Below, in pieces: positions 36,842 through 44,541 of a stretch of DNA of 64,000 bases (positions are counted from its first letter, which is position 1; every line of letters begins with the position of its first letter). The stretch is from Leisingera daeponensis (GTDB taxonomy: Bacteria; Pseudomonadota; Alphaproteobacteria; Rhodobacterales; Rhodobacteraceae), in NCBI RefSeq assembly GCF_019801465.1, contig NZ_JAHVJA010000007.1, forward strand, positions 176,580-240,579, in the 5' to 3' direction. The notes below the pieces were generated by a model. It saw only the letters and a list, made by a program, of their open reading frames with translations, did no database searches and was not told the origin of the DNA. Made by a program: the position numbers and the translations under genes.

Positions 36842-37921
36842 ATGAAGACCTTTTTCGCTACCGCCGCCATCGGGCTGTCCGGCCTTTTCGCCGCGCCCGC
36901 CGCCGCTGACACCTGCGGCGGCATCTATACCGTGCAATCCGGCGACAGCCTGTCGGTGATTGCCGACAAGCTTTACAAGGACGCGGGAAAGTGGAGCGCG
37001 ATCCATAACCGCAACATCGACCAGATCGGCCCCAAGCCGGAGGCCATCCGGGTCGGCATGAAACTGTCGCTGGCTTGTCTGGAAGGGTTGCCGCTGGGCC
37101 TGCCGGGCGGCAGGGAAATCACCGCCGCGGCCCCGGCAGCGGCGGTGCCGGTCAGGGTGGCGCCAGGCAATGCCGCGGTGCGCCAGAAAATCAACCTGCT
37201 GACCGGCGACGACTATGCGCCCTTCACCTCCAAGGCCGCGCACAACGGGGGGCTGATCACCGAGGTGGTAAATGCGGCGATGGCTAAAGCGGCCCCGTCC
37301 GAAGGTTATGCCATCCACTGGGTGAACGACTGGTCCTCGCATTTCGATCCGCTCCTGTCGAACGCGCTGCTGGACCTCGGCTTCCCTTGGTACAAGCCCG
37401 ATTGCGAAACGATGCCGGACAGCTACCGTTGCCAGAACTTCCACTTCTCCGAGCCGATGTTTGAAACCCTGATGCTGCTCTTTGCGCATAAGGACCGGCC
37501 ATTCACCTTTGCGCAGGACAGCGACATCGAGGGCAAGACCCTGTGCCGCCCGGCGGGCTATCTGACCTTTGATCTGGACGAGCGCGGCCGCGACTGGATC
37601 GCGGAAAAGAAAATCACCCTGAAGCAGCCGCACAAGGTGAAGGATTGTTTCGACATGGTCGCCTCGGGCGAGGCGGATGCGGTGGCGATCAACGAATTCA
37701 CCGGCCGCAGCGTGATGAAAGAGGCTGGCATTGCCGAGCAGTTCACAGTGCTGCCGCAGCCCCTGTCCGTGCTGGGCATTTATGTGGTGGTGCATAAGAC
37801 CCACCCGCGCGCCGATGAGATGCTGGCAATGATCAACAAGGGCCTGCGTTCGATCCAGGAGAACGGCAGCTACCAGACCATCGTAGAGGATCACATGGCC
37901 CGGATCTGGGCCGGGTTCTGA
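36842..37921 (+). CDS. LysM domain + periplasmic solute-binding (SBP_bac_3-like) fusion protein, copy 1
   Basis: 359 aa. Signal peptide 1-22 (FFATAAIGLSGLFAAPAAAD). A LysM module at about 27-75 (YTVQSGDSLSVIADKLYKD, WSAIHNRNIDQIG, IRVGMKLSLACL) should bind peptidoglycan glycan chains. A Pro/Ala linker leads to a family-3-like solute-binding domain from about 118 (INLLTGDDYAPFTSK to the C-terminus). Conserved cysteines sit in KPDCETMPDSYRCQNFHFSEP and GKTLCRPAGY. No permease or ATPase gene is near, so it may sense or capture a ligand at the wall rather than feed a transporter. 13 nt separate it from its paralogue. Confidence 0.85.
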   Translation: MKTFFATAAIGLSGLFAAPAAADTCGGIYTVQSGDSLSVIADKLYKDAGKWSAIHNRNIDQIGPKPEAIRVGMKLSLACLEGLPLGLPGGREITAAAPAAAVPVRVAPGNAAVRQKINLLTGDDYAPFTSKAAHNGGLITEVVNAAMAKAAPSEGYAIHWVNDWSSHFDPLLSNALLDLGFPWYKPDCETMPDSYRCQNFHFSEPMFETLMLLFAHKDRPFTFAQDSDIEGKTLCRPAGYLTFDLDERGRDWIAEKKITLKQPHKVKDCFDMVASGEADAVAINEFTGRSVMKEAGIAEQFTVLPQPLSVLGIYVVVHKTHPRADEMLAMINKGLRSIQENGSYQTIVEDHMARIWAGF

Positions 37922-37934
37922 GGGAGGCAGCGGC

Positions 37935-38957
37935 ATGAAACGGCTTTTCTCGCGCCTCCTCCGGCTGGCTGCCCTGTTAACACTGGCGCCGTCCGCGGCC
38001 TGGGCTATCTGCGACGTGGACTATGTGGCGCAGCCCGGCGACACGCTGTTCTCCATCGCGGAGACCCATTACGGCGACCGTAACCGCTGGACCATGGTCT
38101 ACTACCGCAACCAGAAACTGCTTGCAGGCGCCACCGTGCTGCCGGGCCGCAAGCTGTTCATTCCCTGCCTCACCGGCGCCACCGCGCCGGATGCAACACC
38201 GCTGAGGCAGGAGAAGGCGGAGCTGACACTGCTGACCGGAAGCGGTTACGGCCCGTTCACCGACCGCGGCCTGCCGGGGCAGGGCATGGTGACGGAATTG
38301 ATCAACGCCGCACTGGAGCTGGCGCCGGCGCCGGTCAGCTATTCGGTCAGCTGGGAAGACGACTGGTCCAAACATCTGTTTCCGATGCTGGACAAAAAGG
38401 AATTCGACATGGGCTTCCCTTGGCTCAAGCCCGACTGCGCGGCAGAGCCGGACAACGAGCGCTGTGCGAACTTCCATTTTTCCGAGCCGGTGATGACCAT
38501 GCCGATCATGCTGTTCGTGCGGGCAGGCGGCGGCATTGACTACACCGAGGATGCCGACGTCGAAGGCAAGACTCTGTGCCGCCCGGCGGGATACTTCACC
38601 CATGACCTGAACCGTGCGGACCGGCGCTGGCTTGATGAAGAAAAGATCACCTTGGTGCAACCGGCGGCGCCGGCCGACTGTTTCCGCATGGTGGCGGAGG
38701 GGCAGGTGGACGCCGCGGCGGTGAACTTGTTTCTGGGCGCCAACACCATCGTGACGGAAAATCTGCGCGACACTGTGGTGCCGCTGGAAAAACCGCTGTC
38801 AGAGGAAGGTCTGCATGTGGTGATATCCAAGCGCCATTGGCGCGGCACCACCCATCTCTACCGGATCAATGCAGGGCTGCAAAACCTGCGCGACAGCGGC
38901 AGGTTCGAGGAGATCATGTCGCGCCACCTGGAACTGTTCTGGGCTCAGCTGCAATAG
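37935..38957 (+). CDS. LysM domain + periplasmic solute-binding fusion protein, copy 2
   Basis: 340 aa, a clear paralogue of the preceding gene. Signal peptide 1-24 (LAALLTLAPSAAWA). LysM at about 28-78 (YVAQPGDTLFSIAETHYGDRNRW and LPGRKLFIPCL). Solute-binding domain from about 97 (LTLLTGSGYGPFTDRGLPGQ), with the same cysteine framework (GFPWLKPDC, RCANFHFSEPV, GKTLCRPAGY, DCFRMV). The residues lining the two copies differ, so the ligands may differ. Co-directional and 13 nt after copy 1, with GGGAGG upstream. Product likely periplasmic and wall-bound; ligand unknown. Confidence 0.85.
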   Translation: MKRLFSRLLRLAALLTLAPSAAWAICDVDYVAQPGDTLFSIAETHYGDRNRWTMVYYRNQKLLAGATVLPGRKLFIPCLTGATAPDATPLRQEKAELTLLTGSGYGPFTDRGLPGQGMVTELINAALELAPAPVSYSVSWEDDWSKHLFPMLDKKEFDMGFPWLKPDCAAEPDNERCANFHFSEPVMTMPIMLFVRAGGGIDYTEDADVEGKTLCRPAGYFTHDLNRADRRWLDEEKITLVQPAAPADCFRMVAEGQVDAAAVNLFLGANTIVTENLRDTVVPLEKPLSEEGLHVVISKRHWRGTTHLYRINAGLQNLRDSGRFEEIMSRHLELFWAQLQ

Positions 38958-38968
38958 GACCGGGCAGG

Positions 38969-39318
38969 TCAGGCCGTCAGCGTCCTGGCCTCCTCATAGC
39001 CGTGAAAGGCCGCCTGGGCCCCGCCTGCGCGGTTCCGGCCTTGCGGCCAGGCGCGCTGCATCATCAGATGTTCCGCCAGCACTGCGTTTTCGTGAAACGG
39101 CTCCTCGCTGCCCGCGTCGGGGGGGGGGGGGGATGGTCCCAGGCCGGGGAGCTGCCGTCCGGGTGCGGTGCATCCTGCGGATGCTCCTCCTGTCCGCGCG
39201 GTGAATTGTCGGCGGACTCGCTCTTGTCCGGATCGTCGGAGCGGACGACGGGCCGCGCGGTCAGAAAACCGCGGTTCGGCTTGATAGGATCTACAGGTCC
39301 TGAAACTGGTATAAACAT
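38969..39318 (-). pseudogene. Small unknown gene interrupted by a frameshift in a poly-C tract (phase-variable, decayed or sequencing error)
   Basis: From ATG 39318 (AAGGA 9 nt upstream) the frame reads FIPVSGPVDPIKPNRGFL... to WDHPPPPP, then runs out of frame at a 14-C homopolymer. The frame shifted by one base continues sensibly as DAGSEEPFHENAVLAEHLMMQRAWPQG to a stop at 38969. Adding one C (15) or removing two (12) would give one 116- or 115-residue protein. The protein is hydrophilic with no signal peptide and no recognised family. A CtrA-type site lies 35 nt upstream of the start. Confidence 0.6.
39119..39132. repeat. 14-bp G/C homopolymer tract inside a coding frame
   Basis: Fourteen consecutive G on the plus strand (C on the coding strand). 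It encodes the proline run of the small gene around it and causes the frame break. Tracts of this length are prone to slippage in vivo and to miscounting in sequencing. Confidence 0.9.
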
Positions 39319-39353
39319 AACAGAGGGTCCTTCGCAGAGGCACTGAACCGTTC

Positions 39354-39368
39354 TTAAAAGACCCTTAA
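39354..39368 (-). promoter_or_regulatory. CtrA-type binding site (TTAA-N7-TTAA)
   Basis: TTAAAAGACCCTTAA on the plus strand is a full TTAA-N7-TTAA match, 35 nt upstream of the start of the frameshifted gene on the minus strand, a position compatible with overlap of its promoter. Confidence 0.6.
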
Positions 39369-39390
39369 CACAACAGGCTTAACGAAACGT

Positions 39391-39430
39391 AAACACGGGC
39401 GCGCCGGGAAAGGCCGCCGCGCCTGTGTTT
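39391..39430 (-). terminator. Hairpin between two minus-strand small genes
   Basis: AAACACGGGCGCG (39391-39403) pairs with CGCGCCTGTGTTT (39418-39430) with one G-T wobble and a 14-nt loop. It follows the gene ending at 39456 on the minus strand and is flanked by T-rich minus-strand text. Confidence 0.6.
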
Positions 39431-39455
39431 GCCAGGTTCAGGATGTTGGCAGCGG

Positions 39456-39842
39456 TCAGCCGATGATTTTCTGCGCCTTGATGTAGCCGGCTTCCGCAGC
39501 CAGCACACTGACCGGCTTGGGCCCCGCCTGGCAGCCGTTCATCAGGTCCTGGTAGTAGGCATCCATGTCAAGGCCCTTTACCGGACGCTGTTCCAGTGCC
39601 TCAGCCCGGGCCGCGGCGCGGGCAGGGCCAATGTGCTGGCTGGTCTGCGGCTGGCTCACGGCGCCGTTCAGGGCTTCTGCGCGGGCCAGGCTGCGGGACA
39701 GGCCCTGGCTGGTGCCATCGGTCAGCGGCGCGTCAACCGGCTGGCCGCCGGCTTCGCCAACGGCCGCCGCCTTGCGGGATGCCGCCGCCGTAAGGTTCAG
39801 ACTGGAGTAGAGGCTGGCACTGCTGGAAACGGAACTGATCAT
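39456..39842 (-). CDS. Hypothetical protein, CtrA-type site upstream
   Basis: 128 aa, soluble, Ala/Ser/Gln-rich. A serine-rich N-terminus (ISSVSSSASLYSSLNLTAAA) is followed by low-complexity helical text and a more ordered C-terminus (GLDMDAYYQDLMNGCQAG, VSVLAAEAGYIKAQKIIG). No signal peptide, membrane span or known family. The start region resembles short secreted or flagellum-associated proteins in composition only, which is not evidence of function. A CtrA-type site lies 80 nt upstream and a hairpin follows the stop. Confidence 0.65.
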   Translation of the reverse strand: MISSVSSSASLYSSLNLTAAASRKAAAVGEAGGQPVDAPLTDGTSQGLSRSLARAEALNGAVSQPQTSQHIGPARAAARAEALEQRPVKGLDMDAYYQDLMNGCQAGPKPVSVLAAEAGYIKAQKIIG

Positions 39843-39922
39843 CTTACTGGCCCTGGTGAAACGCTGTTGAAACTCTTTTTATAACAATTTGAGGCAATCT
39901 GGCGGGAAATCCCTGGCAGTGG

Positions 39923-39937
39923 TTAACAGGGTGTTAA
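39923..39937 (-). promoter_or_regulatory. CtrA-type binding site (TTAA-N7-TTAA)
   Basis: TTAACAGGGTGTTAA, followed by C, matches TTAA-N7-TTAAC and is nearly palindromic (GGTTAACAGGGTGTTAACC). It lies in the 193-bp divergent region between the hypothetical gene (start 39842, minus) and ogt (start 40036, plus); the distance suits the former. Confidence 0.6.
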
Positions 39938-40035
39938 CCTGGGGTGGCGGCGCCGGACCGGCAATTCCGGCCGGCAGGTCTTGCCTCCGCTGCCGTTCGG
40001 CCGGATGATGCGCCGTGAGTGCGCCGGAGGGACCA

Positions 40036-40488
40036 ATGATATTTGCAAGCCTTGATACCCCGGTCGGGCCGCTCAGCGTGGCTGAGCGTGACGGCGCCAT
40101 TGTGCGGCTTGACTGGACGGCCCGCAGCGAAGGGAAATCAGCGCTGCTGGACCGGGCGCTAGAACAGCTGCGGGCCTATTTCGCTGCCGAGCTGACAGAG
40201 TTTGACCTGCCGCTGCAGGTGGAGGGGTCGGAATTCCAGCGCGCCGTTTGTGACGCGATGCTGGCGATTCCATTCGGGGAAACCCGCACCTATGGCGGTC
40301 TTGCCAAGGACCTGGGCGCCCCGCCGCAGCCGGTAGGCAATGCCTGCGGCGGTAACCCGATCCCGGTGATCATCCCGTGCCACCGGGTGCTGGGCGCCAG
40401 CGGGCTGGGGGGATTCTCCGGCAAAGGCGGGGTAGAGACCAAAGTTGCGCTGCTGAAACACGAAGGCGCAGCCAGTCTGCTGATATGA
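40036..40488 (+). CDS. ogt: Methylated-DNA--protein-cysteine methyltransferase
   Basis: 150 aa. It shows the Ada/Ogt C-terminal fold with the acceptor cysteine in PVIIPCHRVLG, the helix-turn-helix-like region TYGGLAKDLGAPPQPVGNACGGNP (partial), and the closing GLGGFSGKGGVETKVALLKHE (partial). It moves the methyl group from O6-methylguanine to its own cysteine in a single-use repair reaction. ATG 40036 has GGAGGGA just upstream; an in-frame GTG seven codons earlier is less likely. No Ada regulatory domain. Confidence 0.94.
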   Translation: MIFASLDTPVGPLSVAERDGAIVRLDWTARSEGKSALLDRALEQLRAYFAAELTEFDLPLQVEGSEFQRAVCDAMLAIPFGETRTYGGLAKDLGAPPQPVGNACGGNPIPVIIPCHRVLGASGLGGFSGKGGVETKVALLKHEGAASLLI

Positions 40489-40539
40489 CTGGGCAGGCCG
40501 CCAATTGCGCTGACTGCGTGCAATTTCAGCCGGAGAAAA

Positions 40540-40586
40540 CGCCGGTGGGAGAATGCGCCCGGAAGGGCGCGCGCCCTCCGCCGGCG
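40540..40586 (-). terminator. Branched hairpin terminator after pcs
   Basis: CGCCGGTGGGAG (40540-40551) pairs imperfectly with CTCCGCCGGCG (40576-40586) and encloses a perfect GCGCCC/GGGCGC stem-loop. On the minus strand it is followed by TTTT, just after the pcs stop. Confidence 0.55.
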
Positions 40587-40590
40587 GCCG

Positions 40591-41301
40591 TCAGGCTGCG
40601 GAGGCTCTGCTGCGCTTTTCCGGGATGATCTGCTGGGCAATGCCGACAAACAGAAGATAGACAGAGGTCACCACCAGCCCCCAATGGGCCCAGCTGGCGG
40701 GGTGGAAATCGACCCAGGCGGCCCAGCCTGCAAAAAAGGTCCAGGCCAGCGCCACCGGCAGCGACACCTTGCGCCAGCGCACGGTGCGGACCGGATGGAT
40801 GAACTTCAACGGCAGGAACATGGCAATTGCCAGCACGGTCACCAGCACCAGGCTGGTCCAATGGCTGGGCTCCAGCGCGAAGATCACCAGCACCAGCATG
40901 TTCCAGCAGCCCGGGAAGCCGGAGAAGGAATTGTCCTTGGTCTTCATCCGGGTGTCGGCGAAATACATCGCGCTGCCAAAGGTGATCACGATGATCGCGA
41001 ACCAGCCGGTCCAGCCGGCCATCAGCCCCGACTGGAATAGCGCAAAGGCGGGAATGAAGACATAGGTCAGGTAGTCGATGATCAGATCCAGCAGCACCCC
41101 GTCAAATTCCGGCGAATAGCGTTTGACGTGATAGTGCCGGGCCAGCGGCCCGTCGATGCCGTCTACGGCAAAGGCGACCACCAGCCAGACGAACATCAGG
41201 CTCCATTTGCCTTCGGCGGCGGCCAGCATGGCCAGCATGGCGAACACGGCGCCGGTTGCGGTGAGCAGGTGGACGGAAAGGGCGCGGATCTGAGGTGTCA
41301 T
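40591..41301 (-). CDS. pcs: Phosphatidylcholine synthase
   Basis: 236 aa. CDP-alcohol phosphatidyltransferase with the variant signature DGIDGPLARHYHVKRYSPEFDGVLLDLIIDY (shown in outline: DG-x2-... AR-x8-... FDG-x3-D), as in rhizobial and roseobacter Pcs. About seven to eight membrane spans. It condenses choline with CDP-diacylglycerol to make phosphatidylcholine in the inner membrane, a trait of a limited set of mostly host-associated or marine bacteria. Stands alone, minus strand, followed by a hairpin. Confidence 0.94.
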   Translation of the reverse strand: MTPQIRALSVHLLTATGAVFAMLAMLAAAEGKWSLMFVWLVVAFAVDGIDGPLARHYHVKRYSPEFDGVLLDLIIDYLTYVFIPAFALFQSGLMAGWTGWFAIIVITFGSAMYFADTRMKTKDNSFSGFPGCWNMLVLVIFALEPSHWTSLVLVTVLAIAMFLPLKFIHPVRTVRWRKVSLPVALAWTFFAGWAAWVDFHPASWAHWGLVVTSVYLLFVGIAQQIIPEKRSRASAA

Positions 41302-41340
41302 GTGTCCCTGATGGCGAAATTACCCCGGTCCCGCAACCGT

Positions 41341-41547
41341 TCAGTGCAGAATTGGGCGGAATTCCGTACCCGGCGACAGCTGGATGCGCGCCATACGGCG
41401 GCCGTGCGGCGCCGGATCGGTGATATCGGGTTGGGAAGAGGGGGGCACGGCGGGCATGTCGCGGTCCCAGGGCAGCACGCCGGGCGGCGGTGCGGGGGCG
41501 GCCGGGGCGCCATCGGCAAACAAAACGGCAAAGCCGGTACGGGTCAT
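41341..41547 (-). CDS. Small proline-rich hypothetical protein
   Basis: 68 aa. TRTGFAVLFADGAPAAPAPPPG is followed by PWDRDMPAVPPSSQPD and an ordered tail (RRMARIQLSPGTEFRPILH). AAGGA lies 9 nt before ATG 41547, which supports translation; an earlier in-frame start gives 93 aa but has no site. No membrane span or family recognised. It is 39 nt upstream of pcs on the same strand, so co-transcription is likely. Confidence 0.5.
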   Translation of the reverse strand: MTRTGFAVLFADGAPAAPAPPPGVLPWDRDMPAVPPSSQPDITDPAPHGRRMARIQLSPGTEFRPILH

Positions 41548-41661
41548 GGCAGAATCCTTTCTGGATCGGTTTCTGCCATCTGGCCCGCGGCGCCTTAACA
41601 AGGGCTTTCCGAAGGCAGGCAATTTAGGGTGGATTTTAGCTAAACCGGATGTGCTGCCCCG

Positions 41662-41808
41662 TCAGCCGCCACGGCAGTTTCCCAGCTGCACCGGCGGACA
41701 AGGACCGGTTCTGCAAGAACAGTAAATGCAGCAATCGCCGGGCCTCGGCTGCGGCAGGGCGCGGCTGGCAGGGCACTTGTAAAACCACTGGCTGGCGTCT
41801 TGCGGCAT
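41662..41808 (-). CDS. Very small cysteine-rich protein with GDCCxYCSxxxxPCPPVQ motif
   Basis: 48 aa, probably below many gene-caller cut-offs. PQDASQWFYKCPASRALPQPRPG (partial) leads into GDCCIYCSCRTGPCPPVQLG. I recognise the GDCC-x-(F/Y)CS-x4-PCPPxQ pattern as recurring at the C-terminus of tiny proteins in proteobacteria; a metal-binding role is an inference from seven clustered cysteines. GGAGG sits directly before ATG 41808. A longer start at 41937 in the same frame is possible. Confidence 0.6.
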   Translation of the reverse strand: MPQDASQWFYKCPASRALPQPRPGDCCIYCSCRTGPCPPVQLGNCRGG

Positions 41809-41938
41809 TTCCTCCGGCGCTTCACGCCCGCGGGCGGGTAGGGCAGAACGCTGGTCAGCGCCACAGGCGCGGTTGGTTCGCCAGGCATCGGCAAGCCTCC
41901 CTGCTGACAGCAAAATCCGGCACGCGGGCCGGGGCAAG

Positions 41939-42859
41939 TCACGCCTTGGGGTGGGCCTTGTTGTAGACCTCCATCAGGTGGGTGGTGTCTACGGCCGTAT
42001 AAGCCTGTGTTGTCGACAGCGAGGCATGCCCCAGCAGTTCCTGGATGGCGCGCAAATCGCCGCCTGCTTCCAGAAGATGGGTGGCAAAGCTATGGCGCAG
42101 CGCGTGCGGGGTGGCGGTCGCGGGCAAGCCGAGCTGGGCACGGGTCCTTGCCATCACCCCCTGGATCTGGCGCGGGTTTAATGCTCCGCCGCGCACCCCG
42201 CGGAACAGGGGCGCGTCAGCCTCCTGCGGGTGCGGGCACAGGTGCAGATACCGTGCCACCGCATCGCGGGCGGCAGGCAGAACCGGCACCACGCGCTCTT
42301 TCCTTCCCTTGCCCAGGATGCGCAGCACCGGCGGCAGCGGCGCCTCCGCCCCCTTGAGACCCAAGGCTTCGGAGATCCGCAATCCGCAGCCGTAGAGCAG
42401 CGTCACCACCGCCACATCGCGGGCTGCCACCCAGTCCTGCTGCGATTGCAATTCAACGGTTTCCAGCACCGCCCTGGCGGCCTCCGGCGCCAGCGGGCGC
42501 GGCAGCTTCTTCTGGAACTTGGGAGAGCGTGCCAGCAGCACTGCGGCCGGCTCAAAGCCCTCCCGCTCCGCCAGCCAGCGGTAGAAATTTTTAACCGCCG
42601 ACAGCTTGCGCGCCAGCGACCGCGCGCCGGTGCCTGAATTGCGCTCCGCTGCCATCCAGGCGCGCATGTCGGCGGTGGTGATCCGCGACAGCGCGCCCAG
42701 TCCCTGCGGCCCGCCGCTGTGCTGCGTCATGAAGGCCAGGAAGGCGGTCACATCACCGCGGTAGGCCGTCAGAGTGTTGGCAGAGGCATCCTCCAGCCCG
42801 CCCAAGCGCTCCAGCCACAGCTGCAGCGCATCGCGGCAGGCGGGGGAGAACAGGGTCAT
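41939..42859 (-). CDS. xerC: Tyrosine recombinase XerC
   Basis: 306 aa. N-terminal SAM-like core-binding domain about 1-100 (NTLTAYRGDVTAFLAFM), then the catalytic domain with Arg in LLYGCGLRISEALGL, Lys in GKGRKERVVPV, His-x-x-Arg in HALRHSFATHLLEAGG, His in LLGHASLSTTQ and the nucleophile Tyr in AYTAVD. With XerD it resolves chromosome dimers at dif. The ATG overlaps the stop of the DUF484 gene (ATGA); DUF484-xerC is a known pairing. No prophage context suggests a mobile integrase. Confidence 0.93.
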   Translation of the reverse strand: MTLFSPACRDALQLWLERLGGLEDASANTLTAYRGDVTAFLAFMTQHSGGPQGLGALSRITTADMRAWMAAERNSGTGARSLARKLSAVKNFYRWLAEREGFEPAAVLLARSPKFQKKLPRPLAPEAARAVLETVELQSQQDWVAARDVAVVTLLYGCGLRISEALGLKGAEAPLPPVLRILGKGRKERVVPVLPAARDAVARYLHLCPHPQEADAPLFRGVRGGALNPRQIQGVMARTRAQLGLPATATPHALRHSFATHLLEAGGDLRAIQELLGHASLSTTQAYTAVDTTHLMEVYNKAHPKA

Positions 42860-43554
42860 GACAGCCAGTAGCGCATCGAGCGTTCGAAGACGCCGCCGAA
42901 GAAGGCCAGGAGGTCGGTGCCCTGCATCGGCGAGAACTGATGCGGGTCTTCCGATCCCATCACCAGCATGCCGGGCAGGCGGCCTGTTCCCAGGTCCAGC
43001 ATCAGGCAGGCCTCGGAGCGGATCCACTCGGCCTTGGCCCCGTAAACCCGCGGGCTGCCGCCCTGGGTCTGGCGCAGGGTCACCGGCCGTTCGCTGCCGG
43101 GCTGGCCGGCATAGCTCTCGGTGAAGCCGGGGCCCGCCAGTTTCAAGGCGCCGGACTTGCGCTCCACTTCGGCGCCGCCGGGCTGTGCGGTTTCCAGCAC
43201 CAGCGCCAGGGCATGCACGCGCAGGATCTCCGGCATGTCCTGTTCCAGGCAGGCGAGAAAGGCGGAGAAGTCCTGCGGCTCCAGCAGCCGCAGCACCGCG
43301 CGGTGGATCAGATTGGTGCCGGCCAGGTTGTCGTACGCCGCCGCGATCACCGAACGGTGGGTGTCCTCCAGCCGGTCCAGGCGTGCAGCCATCCGCTCCA
43401 TCGCAATGCCGCGCAGGTCAACGACATTGGAGCCCATCGCGCGCTCATTGGCGGCCACCAGGGCGTTCATCAGGTGCTGGTCTTCCAGCACGGCGTCGGG
43501 TTTGGCGAGGATCGCCTCGCGCAGTTGGTCTTCCAAATTGGCTGAACTGCTCAT
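42856..43554 (-). CDS. DUF484 family (GAF-like) protein
   Basis: 232 aa. It has the family layout: a short N-terminal coiled region (LEDQLREAILAKPDAVLED, RAMGSNVVDLRGIAMERM), then a GAF-like domain ending in LPGMLVMGSEDPHQFSPMQGTDLLAFFG (partial). Function is not established; it is often encoded just upstream of xerC, as here with a 4-nt overlap. No catalytic residues are evident. Confidence 0.9.
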   Translation of the reverse strand: MSSSANLEDQLREAILAKPDAVLEDQHLMNALVAANERAMGSNVVDLRGIAMERMAARLDRLEDTHRSVIAAAYDNLAGTNLIHRAVLRLLEPQDFSAFLACLEQDMPEILRVHALALVLETAQPGGAEVERKSGALKLAGPGFTESYAGQPGSERPVTLRQTQGGSPRVYGAKAEWIRSEACLMLDLGTGRLPGMLVMGSEDPHQFSPMQGTDLLAFFGGVFERSMRYWLS

Positions 43555-43747
43555 GCGTGAAACTCTTGCGGCTCCGGACCTCTGACGGGTTTGGAAACGT
43601 GTATAACACGGGATTTGCGCAATGCTGCGGAAAAATGAAAGGGCAGCGGAAATTGCCGCACCGGGGAAGGCTCCCGCCCGTCGCCGGTGTATCGCAGTGC
43701 CCCGCTCCCATTGGACCCGGCGTTTGCGGCGGGGGAGGCAATGGCCC

Positions 43748-43782
43748 CAAAAAGAAAGGCGCCCGGCTAGGGGCGCCCTTTT
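43748..43782 (-). terminator. Intrinsic terminator after the transaldolase gene
   Basis: GGCGCC (43758-43763) pairs with GGCGCC (43772-43777), extended past a single bulged C by AAA/TTT pairs. On the minus strand it is followed by a T-rich tail (TTTCTTTTT), 25 nt after the stop. Confidence 0.75.
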
Positions 43783-43806
43783 GTTGTCTCCGCTCCGGCG
43801 GAAAGA

Positions 43807-44460
43807 TCAGAGAATCTTGATTTCCGCGGCCTTGATGTCGGCCAGGAAGGCGTCCAGGCCCTTGTCGGTCAGCGGGTGGTTCACCATCGCCTTGATCACA
43901 GCCGGCGGCGCGGTGATCACGTCGGCGCCGATGCGGGCCGAATCCAGCACATGGTTCACCGAGCGGATCGAGGCCGCCAGGATCTGGGTCTCGAAACCAA
44001 AGTTGTCGTAAATGGTGCGGATGTCTTCGATCAGCTCCATGCCGTCCAGGTTGATGTCGTCCAGACGCCCGATGAAGGGAGAGATGAAGGTGGCGCCCGC
44101 CTTGGCTGCCAGCAGCGCCTGATTGGCAGAGAAGCACAAGGTCACGTTCACCATGTGGCCCTCGTCGGTCAGCGTCTTGCAGGCTTTCAGGCCGTCCCAG
44201 GTCAGCGGCACCTTGACGGCGATGTTCTCGGCGATCTCCACCAGCTTGCGGCCTTCGGCGATCATGGTCTCCGCATCGGTTGCGGTCACTTCTGCCGATA
44301 CCGGGCCGTCAACCAGATCGCAGATTTCCTTGGTGACTTCGATGATGTCGCGGCCGGATTTCTTGATCAGCGAGGGGTTGGTGGTGACACCGTCCACCAT
44401 GCCCAGGTCGTTCAATTCGGCAATGGCGTCGATCTCGGCGGTATCTACGAAGAATTTCAT
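43807..44460 (-). CDS. tal: Transaldolase / fructose-6-phosphate aldolase family (TalC/MipB type)
   Basis: 217 aa, the short-transaldolase length. It begins [19 protein letters not shown], has [15 protein letters not shown], the Schiff-base lysine in [15 protein letters not shown] (about residue 84), and [17 protein letters not shown]. The short family includes true transaldolases and fructose-6-phosphate aldolases, not distinguishable here. It acts in the pentose phosphate pathway. Divergent from priA with 81 bp between them. Confidence 0.93.
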   Translation of the reverse strand: MKFFVDTAEIDAIAELNDLGMVDGVTTNPSLIKKSGRDIIEVTKEICDLVDGPVSAEVTATDAETMIAEGRKLVEIAENIAVKVPLTWDGLKACKTLTDEGHMVNVTLCFSANQALLAAKAGATFISPFIGRLDDINLDGMELIEDIRTIYDNFGFETQILAASIRSVNHVLDSARIGADVITAPPAVIKAMVNHPLTDKGLDAFLADIKAAEIKIL

Positions 44461-44541
44461 GGGGCAGTCCTTTGGATGGGTTGGCCTCGGTCGCTTCAGC
44501 CTTTACCTCATGGGACTACGGGCGGCAACACGGGCAGAGGC

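Noticed and set aside
40591..41301. Phosphatidylglycerophosphate synthase as alternative name for the CDP-alcohol transferase
   Set aside because: The variant signature, length and membrane pattern fit phosphatidylcholine synthase better than PgsA.
41640..41942. A 100-codon minus-strand frame overlapping the cysteine-rich small gene
   Set aside because: It lacks a supported start and any conserved pattern, whereas the overlapping frame has a ribosome site and the GDCC motif.
41939..42859. Phage or integron integrase
   Set aside because: The DUF484-xerC overlap and the absence of attachment sites, tRNA or phage genes favour the housekeeping recombinase XerC.
43876..44541. Apparent 222-residue N-terminal extension of PriA
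   Set aside because: It runs antisense through the transaldolase gene and lacks conserved text; ATG 44542 starts the real protein.
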